The notes beneath the pieces were generated by a model that ran no database searches, was not told the DNA's origin, and saw nothing but the letters and a program-made list of their open reading frames with translations. This document shows, one piece after another, positions 45,945 through 56,871 of a DNA stretch of 64,000 nt; position 1 is the first letter of the stretch; each line of letters opens with the position of its first letter. A program made the translations under genes and the position numbers. Origin of the DNA: Sisyra terminalis (taxonomy: Eukaryota > Arthropoda > Insecta > Neuroptera > Sisyridae); assembly GCA_958496175.1 (NCBI GenBank), contig OY292274.1:68954630-69018629 (forward strand), written 5' to 3'.

Positions 45945-47635
45945 TATAAATCATTAATCCAAGAAAATCCTTACTACTAAAATCGAGAAAAATCCAAAAC
46001 TTACTACCAAAACAAGACGATGAGGAACCTACTATGAAGAGTGAAGTTGGAAAACCACTGAAAGTCAAGTCTTTTGTATGGCGCACTGGTTTTCCAGGAA
46101 GAACTTAAGAATTGAGGCAGAAGTACTACTAAGCATAATTCTAACATTTTTCAAAATCAAATAATTTAAGAAAACTATGAAGCAATAATGAGGAAGGTAT
46201 CAAGGAAAGTGAAGAATTTTATTTGGTATGTAGCATAGGTAGTCGTAAAGATAAAAATACACTCAAAAATTTGATAGTTCCACAGCGACGGGGATTGGGG
46301 AGGCAATCGATGGTTATGAAAACGAAGAACAATATTATCGTCTATTTTATTTTAATTTTGGCCCACTCCTTTTTCCTAATCCTCTGGGAGTCAATCGCAA
46401 TCGTTATATCACCAAGAAATGGGAACGTAGAGTATGAAAATAATATTTGTATAACTTAACCAGGCGTGGATACCCAGGTGCAATTACATTATGTAGAAGT
46501 AGGCAAAATTGAAATATTTTGCTTAAAACCAATTTGCAACTGAATAAAAAGGCCTGCCTATGACCAAATTTCTAAATCCACCCCTGGACTTTAACGTTTA
46601 TGATCTTCTTTCTCCATTGATCTTAAAACTGCAGATTGAAGCCTAATCCGGTTCTGGTTGGTAAGTCGTTATAGTCTAATCTGCATAGAGTAATTATTTA
46701 AATTTTTAGATTTCAAAATTGCTTTCCTTAATATTTTCGTTGTCATATTGAACAATTCGATCTGAAAGCAGAAAAATCCTAATCCTGAAATCAAATCATT
46801 AATCCAAGAAAATCCTTGCTACTAAAATCGAGAAAAATCCAAAACTAACTACCAAAATAAGAACGATAAGGAACCTACTATGAAGAGTGAAGTTGGAAAA
46901 GCACTAAAAGTCAAGTCTTTTGTATGGCGCACTGGTTTTCCAGGAAGAACTTAAGAATTGAGGCAGAAGTACTACTAAGCATAATTCTAACATTTTTCAA
47001 AATCAAATAATTTAAGAAAACTATGAAGCAATAATGAGGAAGGTATCAAGGAAAGTGAAGAATTTTATTTGGTATGTAACTGAGGTAGTTGTAAAGATAA
47101 AAATACACTCAAAAATTTGATAGTTCCACAGCGACGGGGATTGGGGAGGCAATCGATGGTTATGAAAACGAAGAACAATATTATCGTCTATTTAATTTTA
47201 ATTTTTGTCCATTTCTCTTTCCTAATCCTCTGGGAGTCAATCGCATTCGTTATATTGCTAATAAATGGTGAGATAAGATGTGAAAATAATATTGGTACAA
47301 CTTAACCAGGCGTGGATACCCAGGTGCAATTACATTATGTAGAAGTAGGCAAAATTGAAATATTTTGCTTAAAACCGATTTGCAACTAATTAAAAAGGCC
47401 AGGCTATGAGCAAATTTCTAAATCCACCCCTGTACTTTAACGTTTATGATCTTAAAACTGCAGATTGAAGCCTAATCCGGTTCTGGTTGGTAAGTCGTTA
47501 TAGTCTAATCTGCATAGAGTAATTATTTAAATTTTTAGATTTCAAAATTGCTTTCCGTAATATTTTCGTTGTCCTATTGAACAACTCGATCTAAGAACCA
47601 AAGCTGATAAATCCTAATCCTGAAATCCTTTATTC
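45945..47635. repeat. Tandem duplication, unit about 844 bp
   Basis: ATCATTAATCCAAGAAAATC starts copy 1 at about 45950 and copy 2 at about 46794. The copies stay nearly identical through TCCGGTTCTGGTTGGTAAGT. Each includes the small terminal-inverted-repeat element listed below. The open frame MVMKTKNNIIVY... (62-78 codons) is present in both copies with changed C-termini, so it is not under clear constraint. Confidence 0.85.
46461..46591. mobile_element. Small hAT-like MITE, also present in the duplicate at 47306-47433
   Basis: The left end CCAGGCGTGGATACCCAGGT is matched on the right, inverted, by CCAGGGGTGGATTTAGAAAT. Flanks AACTTAAC and ACTTTAAC differ by one position, consistent with an aged 8-bp target duplication. 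About 130 bp, non-coding. The copy at 47306-47433 was made by the segmental duplication, not by transposition. Confidence 0.6.
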
Positions 47636-47639
47636 TGGA

Positions 47640-50600
47640 ATCGAGAAACTTCCAAATTCATTTTTTAACGGGTATGTTAATTTAATGCAATAGAAATGTA
47701 TATAAATGTAATATAAAGATTATCAACCACAAGTGGTTGACCTCGTCGCACAACAAGTGTTGGAGGTCCAGAACCTTTCAAGAGAATCGAGATTATGCCG
47801 AGGATTTGCCGGTGCCATTGTCAATAATGAATCTTACCACTCGTATCTGTAAATACCACCTGTGCCATACGACATCGACGGGGGTAATGCCAAAGTGATG
47901 ATCTTTTCGCCGTATAAAACTATCAAGCCTGAATTTCCAGCCGTTAGTCTCTCGTACATCTTTGGGTCTTGAGCTTTTTTCCACCTGAAAAAAAGGCAGA
48001 CCGGCATATTGGTGTAGCCAAGAAAATTTAGAAGTGATTGTGCCGAATTTTTTATATTTGAAAAAAAAAACGGAAGAAAACAGTAAGTAGAAGAAAAAGA
48101 TATTAAATAATATTTATGTAACAATGACCACGAAAATTTCGATTTTGTTGCAAGGCCAATGTTAGAGATTGTGAAAGTGTTAAATTGGTAAATCAATAAA
48201 AAAGAGGCTCTGCCCAATGAAAACGATTTTTTTTCGAGTCATCTATCAACAATTACAAGTAATAGATTTATAATTATTTTTGTTTTCAATACAATACTTG
48301 TGAAATATTTAAAAAGATAATTGAACATTAACTACATTAATTATCTACATTTTTCTTGCATTTCAATTGAAATTTTTCTCATTTCGTATTCTTCCATTGA
48401 ACACATTTCGACTTGGCTAGTTAATTTCAAGGTTTTTCTAAGGTAATCTAAAAGAGAGTATTTAAAAGTCAATTGTTGCAATTGCAATTGTTGCGTACAA
48501 TAAGACTTAAGTGATTTCTTTTTCTTGGTGACCACATATTAATTATAATATTAATCTAGCCAATGATAACGGTATTCTAATTATGGTAATGAGAATTACT
48601 CAATTGGGAAACGTGTGATGAATTTTTCGAAAATATTCCACTGGATATTAGGAAATCGAATTGTTTGGAAAAATTTGATTGATTGATTTATGGGAAATCC
48701 CTTTGATGTTATTTCAGAGAATTGGTAATGGTTGCATTTGGAGTATGTAATTAGACTATTGTAATTTATAAATTAATAATTGGGAAATGTTTGGTTTTAA
48801 ATTGAATACTTTTACATTAAATTAATAAATATTTTCCAGTAGTTCCCCTAATGTTTATGCAAGATTGAATTTAGATAAAAAATCCTATATTACTTTAGCA
48901 TACAAGGTTTGCCATAATTTATTTTATACTTTCCCCAAAACATATATTTTTTCTTATAATCCAGGTTTTCCGTTGGAAAATTCATTGATCCTGGAATTTT
49001 TTTTCTATATTATTATTAGGCAGAGGCAGCACTTTGGACGTTACATAAATGTTTTAAAATTCTAGTAAAATATTGATTATAATAAAATCCATCAATAAAT
49101 CAAATAAAGCTCCTTTCTTGGTCTATAGCTTAAAGCCATTTCGTTTTATCTAAAATTAAATTAATTATTAAAACTCCAAAGCATAAAATTGTTTACCACT
49201 TTTAAATGATTTAAAAGCTTAGATAACCGTCTTTATAGAATAACTTGGTATATTAACAGTAGTAGACTTGAAAATTATGGGCCCCAAGACTTAATTCATA
49301 AAGAGCGGTCGATTTTATAATCCTTTTCTATTGAAAATTTGTCCAGAGACATAATATGTATTGTGCATGAATTTATAGACAAATTTCTAATCTTTTAAAG
49401 AAAAATTCGTTGTTTTTAGTCTCAGTTGATATATAAAAGACTCATTAAGTATCTGATCGGAAATTTCAGGCATGACCATGTTGGAAGTAACCTAAAATTA
49501 TAAAAAAAAAATCGTTAACTTACTTACTTATACGTTACTTGAAATAATTATTTTTTGGTACTTTTAATTCAGTAGTTAAACTAGTAACTCACCTCTTTTT
49601 GTACTGGATAGAAATTGAATACTTTAAATAATAAAAAATCGATTTTATTGGCATGATTATCCTTCATATTTATTGATCTGAAGTTAAATGCAGTATGCCT
49701 GAGTAGAAATCTTAACCTAAAATTATGGAGAAAAAAAACGTGGTTTTAAATTAAAATAATTATTTCTTGATACTCACTGATCCCATTAGTTAAAGTTTAA
49801 TTCTTTTATTACGTTACATTGCAATTTAATATTTTAAGTATTAATTGGAAAGTTGGTTTTATTTAAATGATTTTATGAATTAATTTTAATTTCATTAATC
49901 TGAAGTCAAATGCAATAGGACCGGAAAAGAATTTTTCTAATCTCGGAAATCAAGTTTACCAACACAATTTCCTTAAATAGAAACCTACAAAATTTGGCGG
50001 TTAAATTGAACAGAGTTTATATTATAATTTGATATAATTATTTTGTAATCTTTGAACGTAATATAATTTCATGCCAATAACTTAGCTACGTAAGTGTATT
50101 GCATTTAACATTAGATGTATTTTATCTCTTGAAAAAAAAGCCCAGAAAATTGTAAAGGGTTCATTAAAGATTTTTTAAGGATTTCTATTATAAATGAAAC
50201 TTAATCAATTGGGAAAACATTTTCTGAAACTAATTATAAGTTCATAAAAGAATGCAATGATACTTCGCAATATCTATAAATTAATTCAGTGAATTTTTGC
50301 ATTCGTGCACAATATGCAACAGATTTAAAATAATTTTATGAATTCATATTGTAATTTCAGGCCACAATCGCAATCTATCCAACATTTACATATAAAAATA
50401 GTACTTAAAAGACTTTACATTTCTACAATTACTCTACCTTAAGTATGTTGTAATTTCAAAGATCTTTTTCTAAGATTTCATCGGACAATTTACCTTGGAT
50501 TTACGCGAAAATTACAAAAAGAGATTTTTATCAATATTTTGGCCTCAATGTCCGGTTGTAATCATTTGCCATTTTTGTGCGCTTAATTTTATTTTTTATT

Positions 50601-51779
50601 CAAATGACTCAAATATATCTATAAAAAAGTACGTGATAAATTGTTTGAAGAAAATTTCCATTCTTTATTGATGTGTACCTGATTTTTAATTCCAACCAGG
50701 TACCGAGGATTTTTCCTCGCTAGATTTATCATTATGGAAAAATATTTCCAAGCCAAGTTTTATTCAAAAATAGATTTTGATAATTGTTTGTTGGAAATTA
50801 TGCAACTTATTCGAGTGATAGAAATCTATAAATTACATATTTCTTATTGTAGAGAGGAAAAAAAATATGATGGAAACACAATACTTATTATAAATACATT
50901 ATGGCAATATGAAAGTGAAATTATTTCTTTACGCTTGTTCTAGTTTATACGAATAAAAGTGAGAATTTTTAAAAAGTATTGTACTTTGCAATAGTTTTTT
51001 TTTCTCCATTAAAAAATTGAGTTTTATGAAAAATTTGAATTTTACGCGCCTATTTGAATAATCTCTATCTTTTTTTATTTTATTGTTTGAAGGTATTGCA
51101 TCTTTGTCGTTGATAAAATATCGATTAATGTATACCAAAATATAGTCGGTTTAGTGTCATTGCGGTCTTATTCTATATATTCCTACATGGATGGAATAAT
51201 CTCTAATCAAAAATAACATGAGGGTATAAATATGTTATATTTTTATTTTATAAATAATTTTTGAGTAATTCAAATAAATATTGACTAAAAAATAGCTCTA
51301 GTAATTCAAAAATTAATTAGATCAACCAAAAAATTAAGTTTTTAAACAATTTAGCAAAGCATTGATTACTGAGAGTGAATGTAGAGTCATCTAGTGATAA
51401 AATTTTTTATTAAATTGGGCAAAAATGGTTCGATGATCCACGTTGACGTATCTGACCCATGGGAATACCAGTTTGATTACAAATTTCGTTGTAATCAAAG
51501 GTCTATCTTCAGTTAAAAAAAATACAATTAAATTGATATACACAACTCCAAAAAAAAACCTTGTAAAACTTGCAAAAAGTTTGACGTAAATAATATTTTT
51601 TTTTGTAAAAAAATGATTACGTGGAATTTTGTTTTGATAAATGGATTTTTGGCGTTTATTTTTCTCAAATCTGTTGTAAGTAAACAAAATTAGTTGTTGA
51701 GGAAAGTTTATAACTTTATATTTCATTGCCCTCAATGCTTTAGAGTTACCGTTACCATTTCTGAGGCCTTGGAAACGAG
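47640..51779. other. AT-rich interval with weak minus-strand exon-like segments
   Basis: Two minus-strand stretches look protein-like. 47987-47829 follows a CCTTTTTTTCAG acceptor and reads WKKAQDPKMYERLTAG... to YGTGGIYRYEW and a stop. 48535-48341 is a 64-codon ATG frame ending SMEEYEMRKISIEMQEKCR. Neither could be assembled into a full gene or matched to a family. The remainder, including small frames near 48865, 50734, 50929 and 51391, shows no convincing gene. Confidence 0.3.
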
Positions 51780-52060
51780 GAAAATATGCATAGGAGCTTT
51801 TTTATGGAAAGAAGCTTTTACCGGGTGCATTATGGGCTACTTTTCCAAATTTTTTTCAGGATCTAATCCGTCAAATCTCTGGGTAAGATGTGGTGCAGAA
51901 TATCCGTCGTCTGTTCCTCAAGGATGAATTTTTGCTCCTATATTCTCCAATCTTTAAACTTCCGATATTTCAACCGATTCTTATAGTATAATAGCGACCT
52001 ATGCTAATGCAGCACAAAATCAATGAAAACATAATTATTTGAACCAATTTATCTAAATAA
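51780..52060 (+). pseudogene. Fragment of a jockey-like reverse transcriptase
   Basis: Plus-strand frames read FFSGSNPSNLWVRCGAEYPS, SVPQG, then PIFSNL.TSDISTDSYS, and ATYANAAQ. These correspond to the SVPQG...YNLFTSDIP...TYADD stretch around the catalytic site of jockey-clade enzymes. The ADD is degraded to ANA and stops intervene. The 77-codon frame at 51694-51927 overlaps it. Confidence 0.6.
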
Positions 52061-52261
52061 ATATCAAAATTTTTCGATCTTCATTCTATATACTAAAAAA
52101 AAAAACACCACTGCCTTAATCAATAGTGATTCTAAGTTCAGAGAAAGGAGGCAACTTTATCGCTTTATTAAATGTTTTGATTTATTTTTATTTAAATTAT
52201 TTAAAATCGCATAAACTTCTCAGATCATTAGCGACCATAGGACATAGTGTAAAACTACGCA

Positions 52262-53272
52262 ATAAATAATACAAACTGATTCAAAAAAAATTATAATTTT
52301 TTTTCTTAAGTATATCGGAAATATTGTTGGGAATAACAAAAAAAAAATCTGTGAAAGTTTATGCTCTTAATATTAATATTAACAGGTGCCGCATCTCAAG
52401 TTTCGATTTTCCATTTAAATAACATGGCAACAATATTCTATTGCACGTTGGAATTTCATAGCTCACATTGGTAAAAATATTTCGGAATGACCAACGTATA
52501 TTCTTGTAGAAAAGTGAACGATCTACAAAAAAGGTCTCTTACAAGTTTTCGATATATTTATTCCTTCAAAAGTTATACGAGGTCTAAGTTAAACAACAGA
52601 GAAATTTTAATATTTTTTTCAATTTTTTGACGCAACCATCAATTTTATGAGAAAATTTTATAGGACATTTTTTGTAGAGCACTTTTTTTCTATAACATAT
52701 TTCTATAAAGGTTTTTGATATTTTTCACAGGTCCTAAGTTATTTAATTAAAATAAAAAAAAAAATATGTTAAAATATAATAATTCAGGGAATTTTCAGTT
52801 TAATGCAAATAACTTAGGACCTGTGAAAAATATCAAAAACTTTTATGGAGATAAGCTATAGGAAAAAGAGTGCTCTACAAAAAATATTCTGTAAAATTTT
52901 CTCATAAAATTGATGGTTGCGTCAAAAAATTGAAAAAATATTAAAATTTCTCTTTAGTTCAACTTTGACCTCGAATAACTTTTGAAGGAATAAATATATC
53001 AAAAACTTGTTCGAGACCTTTTTTGTAGATCGTTCAATTTTCTACAAGAATACACCTTGGTCATTCCGAAATATTGTCACCAACGTGAGCTATAAAATTC
53101 CAAAGTGCAAGAGAATATGGTTCCCATGTTATTTAAATGGAAAATCGAAATTAGCGATGCGGCACCTCTTAATATTAATATTAAGAGCTTAAACTTTCAC
53201 AGCATTTTTTTGTCCTTCCCAATAATATTTTCGATAAAATTAAGAAAAAAAAAATCATCATATTTTTGAATC
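52262..53272. mobile_element. Palindromic element A4
   Basis: The left end ACTGATTCAAAAAAAATTAT and right end TTTTTGAATCAGTCTA enclose two arms of about 480 bp about a centre near 52765. It is nearly intact. A 61-codon frame in the right arm (53007-53192) recurs in A3 and A5 because it is arm sequence. Confidence 0.85.
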
Positions 53273-53339
53273 AGTCTAATGTACGTATAATATACGTACA
53301 TGATAAATAAATAGTCGTATATGATAAATTAATAGTTAT

Positions 53340-53490
53340 ATAATATAAGAGGAAGCGACAATAGTAACAATAACAGTAACAATAGCAATAAAAGCAGTAT
53401 AGTAATAGCAATGATTACTTTAACAGTAAGGAACAAAATTATAGTAATAATCTTATTATAGTATATGACATTAACAATAATAAACATAAC
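53340..53490. repeat. Degenerate AAC/AAT trinucleotide repeat
   Basis: An imperfect array of AATAGTAACAATAACAGTAA-type units over about 140 bp, immediately after an ATAATATACGTAC palindromic stretch. Non-coding. Confidence 0.7.
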
Positions 53491-54760
53491 AGTATTAATA
53501 ACGAATTGATGTCTTCTTTAAATTTTATTAAATTTATTCAAAATATCTATAATTAACTAAAGTTGAAGGCATCAACTGGCAAATAAAAGTAAAACTTTTC
53601 CATTTCAAAGCTTAAAAATACCAAATGTATTAATCTATAATTAGCCATCACTGGTTCAACTAATTAATAATAAGAAACTAAATTTTCCTTTCCACCAAAT
53701 CAATTTTTGAATTTAAAAATTAGCAGTCGTGGCAGTGCTGCAGGTGTTCTTTCCTATAAAACTTGATTTCCAAAATGTGAAATTATTTGCCAACGTTTTG
53801 GAGATGAAAGAAAAGTCATAAATAGCACAGGTGGTGAATCAAGAAAATTGTTATCAAATGCGAAAAAAAAAAGTAAAATAAATAAAAATTCAACATTCAA
53901 AACTTGTTTGAACCTTTTTAAGTAAATTTATTAGCATATTTTTTGTCGAATTTACGAGCGAAAAAAAAACCGCGGGGACAGCGGAACCCAAAAGAAAAAA
54001 AAAGATTCACTTAATAAAAAATGCATAATTACATAAGATAATGTTAACAATTTTAACATTTAAAGTTTAATTAATAAAATTTGCCTTAAATTTAATTATT
54101 TTGATATCAACCGGTGTTTTATTAGGTACAGGTGTTAATTTTTAATCGATTCATAAATCCATAAAATCATTAACTTTTCGGTAGTGAATTCTCAAGGTTC
54201 TTTTTTGGTTTCTTTTTTGACGATTTGAAAATCAATGAAAAAAAAAAAACCAATATTTTTCTCTAATTATTGCAGAAAAAAATTGGTAATTTTGCGCATA
54301 ATTTATGAAGACATTAGAGTGATTAATCATTATTGTTTAATATCATTGAAAATTATTGGTTTAGTCAAGAGTTAGTACTTAAGAAGTACTCAACCGAAGG
54401 ATATTTATTTTTTCACTGATGAATAACATAAATCGTTGATTTTTTGCCATAAATAATTGAGTTTTTGTAAATTATTAACACATAAGTATTATCCATTACT
54501 TTCGTTCATATTTCGGATTTAATTTTGATCTTTTTCTAAAAATTCAGGTTGTTGATTGTTACTTCAGTACTAAAAGAAAGAAGCCGTCTCGAATTCTTAA
54601 AACTTTTTTGGTGGAGTACCTAAAATATTTTTTATATAATTATGTAGATATAAAAGAGGATAGAAGGTTTTATTCGGTAAATTAAAAGCGAAATACTTAA
54701 AGGTTTTATTATTTAATAAAACAAGATTAATTTACGTAAACCTCTGTAAATCTCCGTAAA
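53491..54760. other. AT-rich intergenic sequence, no gene seen
   Basis: No open frame, RNA gene or window-wide repeat that I can support. Confidence 0.4.
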
Positions 54761-54765
54761 CATTC

Positions 54766-54835
54766 TACTCAGTGACGTCACTAGGGTTAAAGTCACCCAG
54801 TACAGTAACTCATGGTGTCACCCCCCTCACAACAC
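54766..54835 (+). mobile_element. DNA-transposon end fragment
   Basis: CTCAGTGACGTCACTAGGGT, then GTCACCCAGTACAGTAACTC and GTGTCACCCCCC, resembles a terminal segment of a dispersed DNA transposon seen in many animals. Recognised by eye only; no partner end lies nearby. Confidence 0.35.
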
Positions 54836-54863
54836 CTCATAGACATACAAAATCCTTAGTAAT

Positions 54864-55097
54864 CCTGGTTGCTTTCATCCATGGTGTGGTAAATAATTAA
54901 TAATGTTCTTGGGACCTTGGACTCAAATAATAAGACGTTAAATTTTCAAATCGTCTCAACGTTTCGTTGGTATTTATTTCCAACTTCTTCAGGAGAATTT
55001 TTGAGGTTAACATCCTCGTTGTAAATACTGGCTCATTATACCGGGAAAATTTAACGTCTTATTATTTGAGTCCAAGTTTCCAAGAACATTATTAATT
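54864..55097 (+). mobile_element. Hammerhead-bearing element B4 with 12-bp target duplication
   Basis: It is flanked by ATCCTTAGTAAT at 54852-54863 and 55098-55109. The leader is CCTGGTTGCTTTCATCCATG and a few more bases. The proximal arm holds a minus-strand hammerhead motif. The distal arm is shortened, keeps no core, and ends AAGAACATTATTAATT like B1. A 50-bp unrelated segment (about 54997-55047) replaces the centre. Confidence 0.88.
54954..54996 (-). ncRNA. Hammerhead-like ribozyme motif in B4
   Basis: On the minus strand stem I is UCUC/GAGA, four Watson-Crick pairs. The core CUGAAGA is followed by an extra A, stem II GUUGG/CCAAC, GAAA, palindrome ACGU, and H17 = U. The fourth pair is A-U here and G-U in B1, so pairing is kept despite a base change. 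Confidence 0.7.
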
Positions 55098-55223
55098 ATC
55101 CTTAGTAATAGAAGAAAAAATAATTTAAGGTCAATTGGTGTAAGATTGTAAGAAGTTCGGAAAAAAAGAACTAAATAGAAAATATGTTACTTGTTTAATT
55201 GTTATTTTTACACTAAATTTTAT

Positions 55224-56648
55224 CAAAATAAGATTTTTTCCGCTGACTTTGAACAGTTATACTGTGTATACAATATATAGAATGTATTGCAGTCCAATTT
55301 ATGTAGTATAATCTGATATAATAATATATAAAAATCATACCATAAACATAAATTTGAACAGAAGTTCAAACAAAAATATTTATGACGTATTGCCCAGATA
55401 CGTATTTCGATTGCCAAGCAATCTTCCTCAGTGGTTATCAAGTAGTTTGAATCACTCCGTAACTGCTCTGTGATGATTCTCAGGAAGATTCCTTGGCAAT
55501 CGAAATACGTATCTGGGCAATACGTCATAAATATTTTTGTTTGAACTTCTGTTCAAATTTATGTTTATGGTATGATTTTTATATATTATTATATCAGATT
55601 ATACTACATAAATTGGACCGCAATATATGCTATATATTGTATTACAGACTGATTCAATAAAAATGATGATTTTTTTTTAATTATGTCCAAAATATTGTTG
55701 GGCATGACAAGGAAAAAATCCTGTGAAAGTTTAAGCTCTTAATATTAATATTAAGGGGTGCCGCATCGTAAATTTCGATTTTCCATTTAAATAACATAGG
55801 AACAATTTTCTCTTGCACTTTGGATTTTTATAGCTCACGTCAAAGACAATGTTTCGGAATGACCAAGGTATATTCTTGTAGAAAACTGAACGATCTACAA
55901 AAAAGGTCTCGAACAAGTTTTTGGTATATTTATTCCTTCAAAAGTTATTCGAGGTCAAAGTTGAACTAAATATAAATTTTAATATTTTTTCAATTTTTTG
56001 ACGCAACTATGAATTTTATGGGACATTTTTTGTAGAGCACTTTTTTCCCTATAACTTATCTCTGTAAAAGTTTTTGTTATTTGTCACAGGTCCTAAGTTA
56101 TTTAATTAAAATAAATAAATAATTTTTATGTTAAAAATATAATAATTCAGGGAATATTCAGTTTAATGCAAATAACTTAGGACCTGTGAAAAATATCAAA
56201 AACTTTTTTGGAGATAAGTTATAGAAAAACAAGTGCTCTACAAAAAATGTTCTATAAAATTTTCTCATAAAATTAATGGTTGCGTCAAAAAATTGGAAAA
56301 AAAAATTCTCTTTAATTCAATTTTGACCTCGAATAACTTTTGAAGAAAAAAATATATCAAAAACTTGTCAGAGACCTTTTTTGTAGATTGTTCAATTTTC
56401 TACAAGAATATACCTTGGTCATTCTGAAATATTGTCACCGACGTGAGCTATAAAATTCCAAAGTGCAAGAGAATATTGTTCCCATGTTATTTAAATGGAA
56501 AATCGAAATTTGCGATGCGGCATCTCTTAATATTAATATTAAGAGCTTAAACTTTCACAGGATTTTTTTTGTCATTCCCAACAATATTTTCGATATAATT
56601 AAGCAAAACAAAATTCATAATTTTTTTTGAATCAGTCCTAGATACACA
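55224..56648 (+). mobile_element. Hammerhead-bearing element C4, split by palindrome A5
   Basis: It is flanked by CTAAATTTTAT at 55213-55223 and 56649-56659. The leader CAAAATAAGATTTTTTCCGC is followed by inverted arms. The right terminus TATATTGTAT...ATACACA is broken by element A5. The proximal arm (about 55391-55437) carries an antisense core (CUGAGGA on the minus strand), and the distal copy near 55480 is mutated in both core and stem II. Removing A5 restores the expected TTGTATACACA end. Confidence 0.85.
55642..56640. mobile_element. Palindromic element A5 nested in C4
   Basis: The ends CAGACTGATTCA and TGAATCAGTCC enclose two arms of about 480 bp with centre near 56125. The interrupted host sequence TTGTAT/ATACACA indicates a 2-bp AT or TA target. 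The minus frame at 55731-55916 is arm sequence. Confidence 0.88.
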
Positions 56649-56871
56649 CTAAATTTTATGTCTTTATTAAATATCGACTAAATGAGAATTTCCCTTCCCT
56701 TGCCTTTAGAGCTGCAAACTTAATTCTGCTGAATCTTTGTGTATAGTTCCCAGCTCAAGAACTTCCAATCCGTGAATATTAGTAGCACTTAAACACGTAC
56801 AGTTAATCACGCGCCTCTTAAACACTCAATTTTACATAATTTAATATTATTTTTTATTTTTTTTTAGAAAG

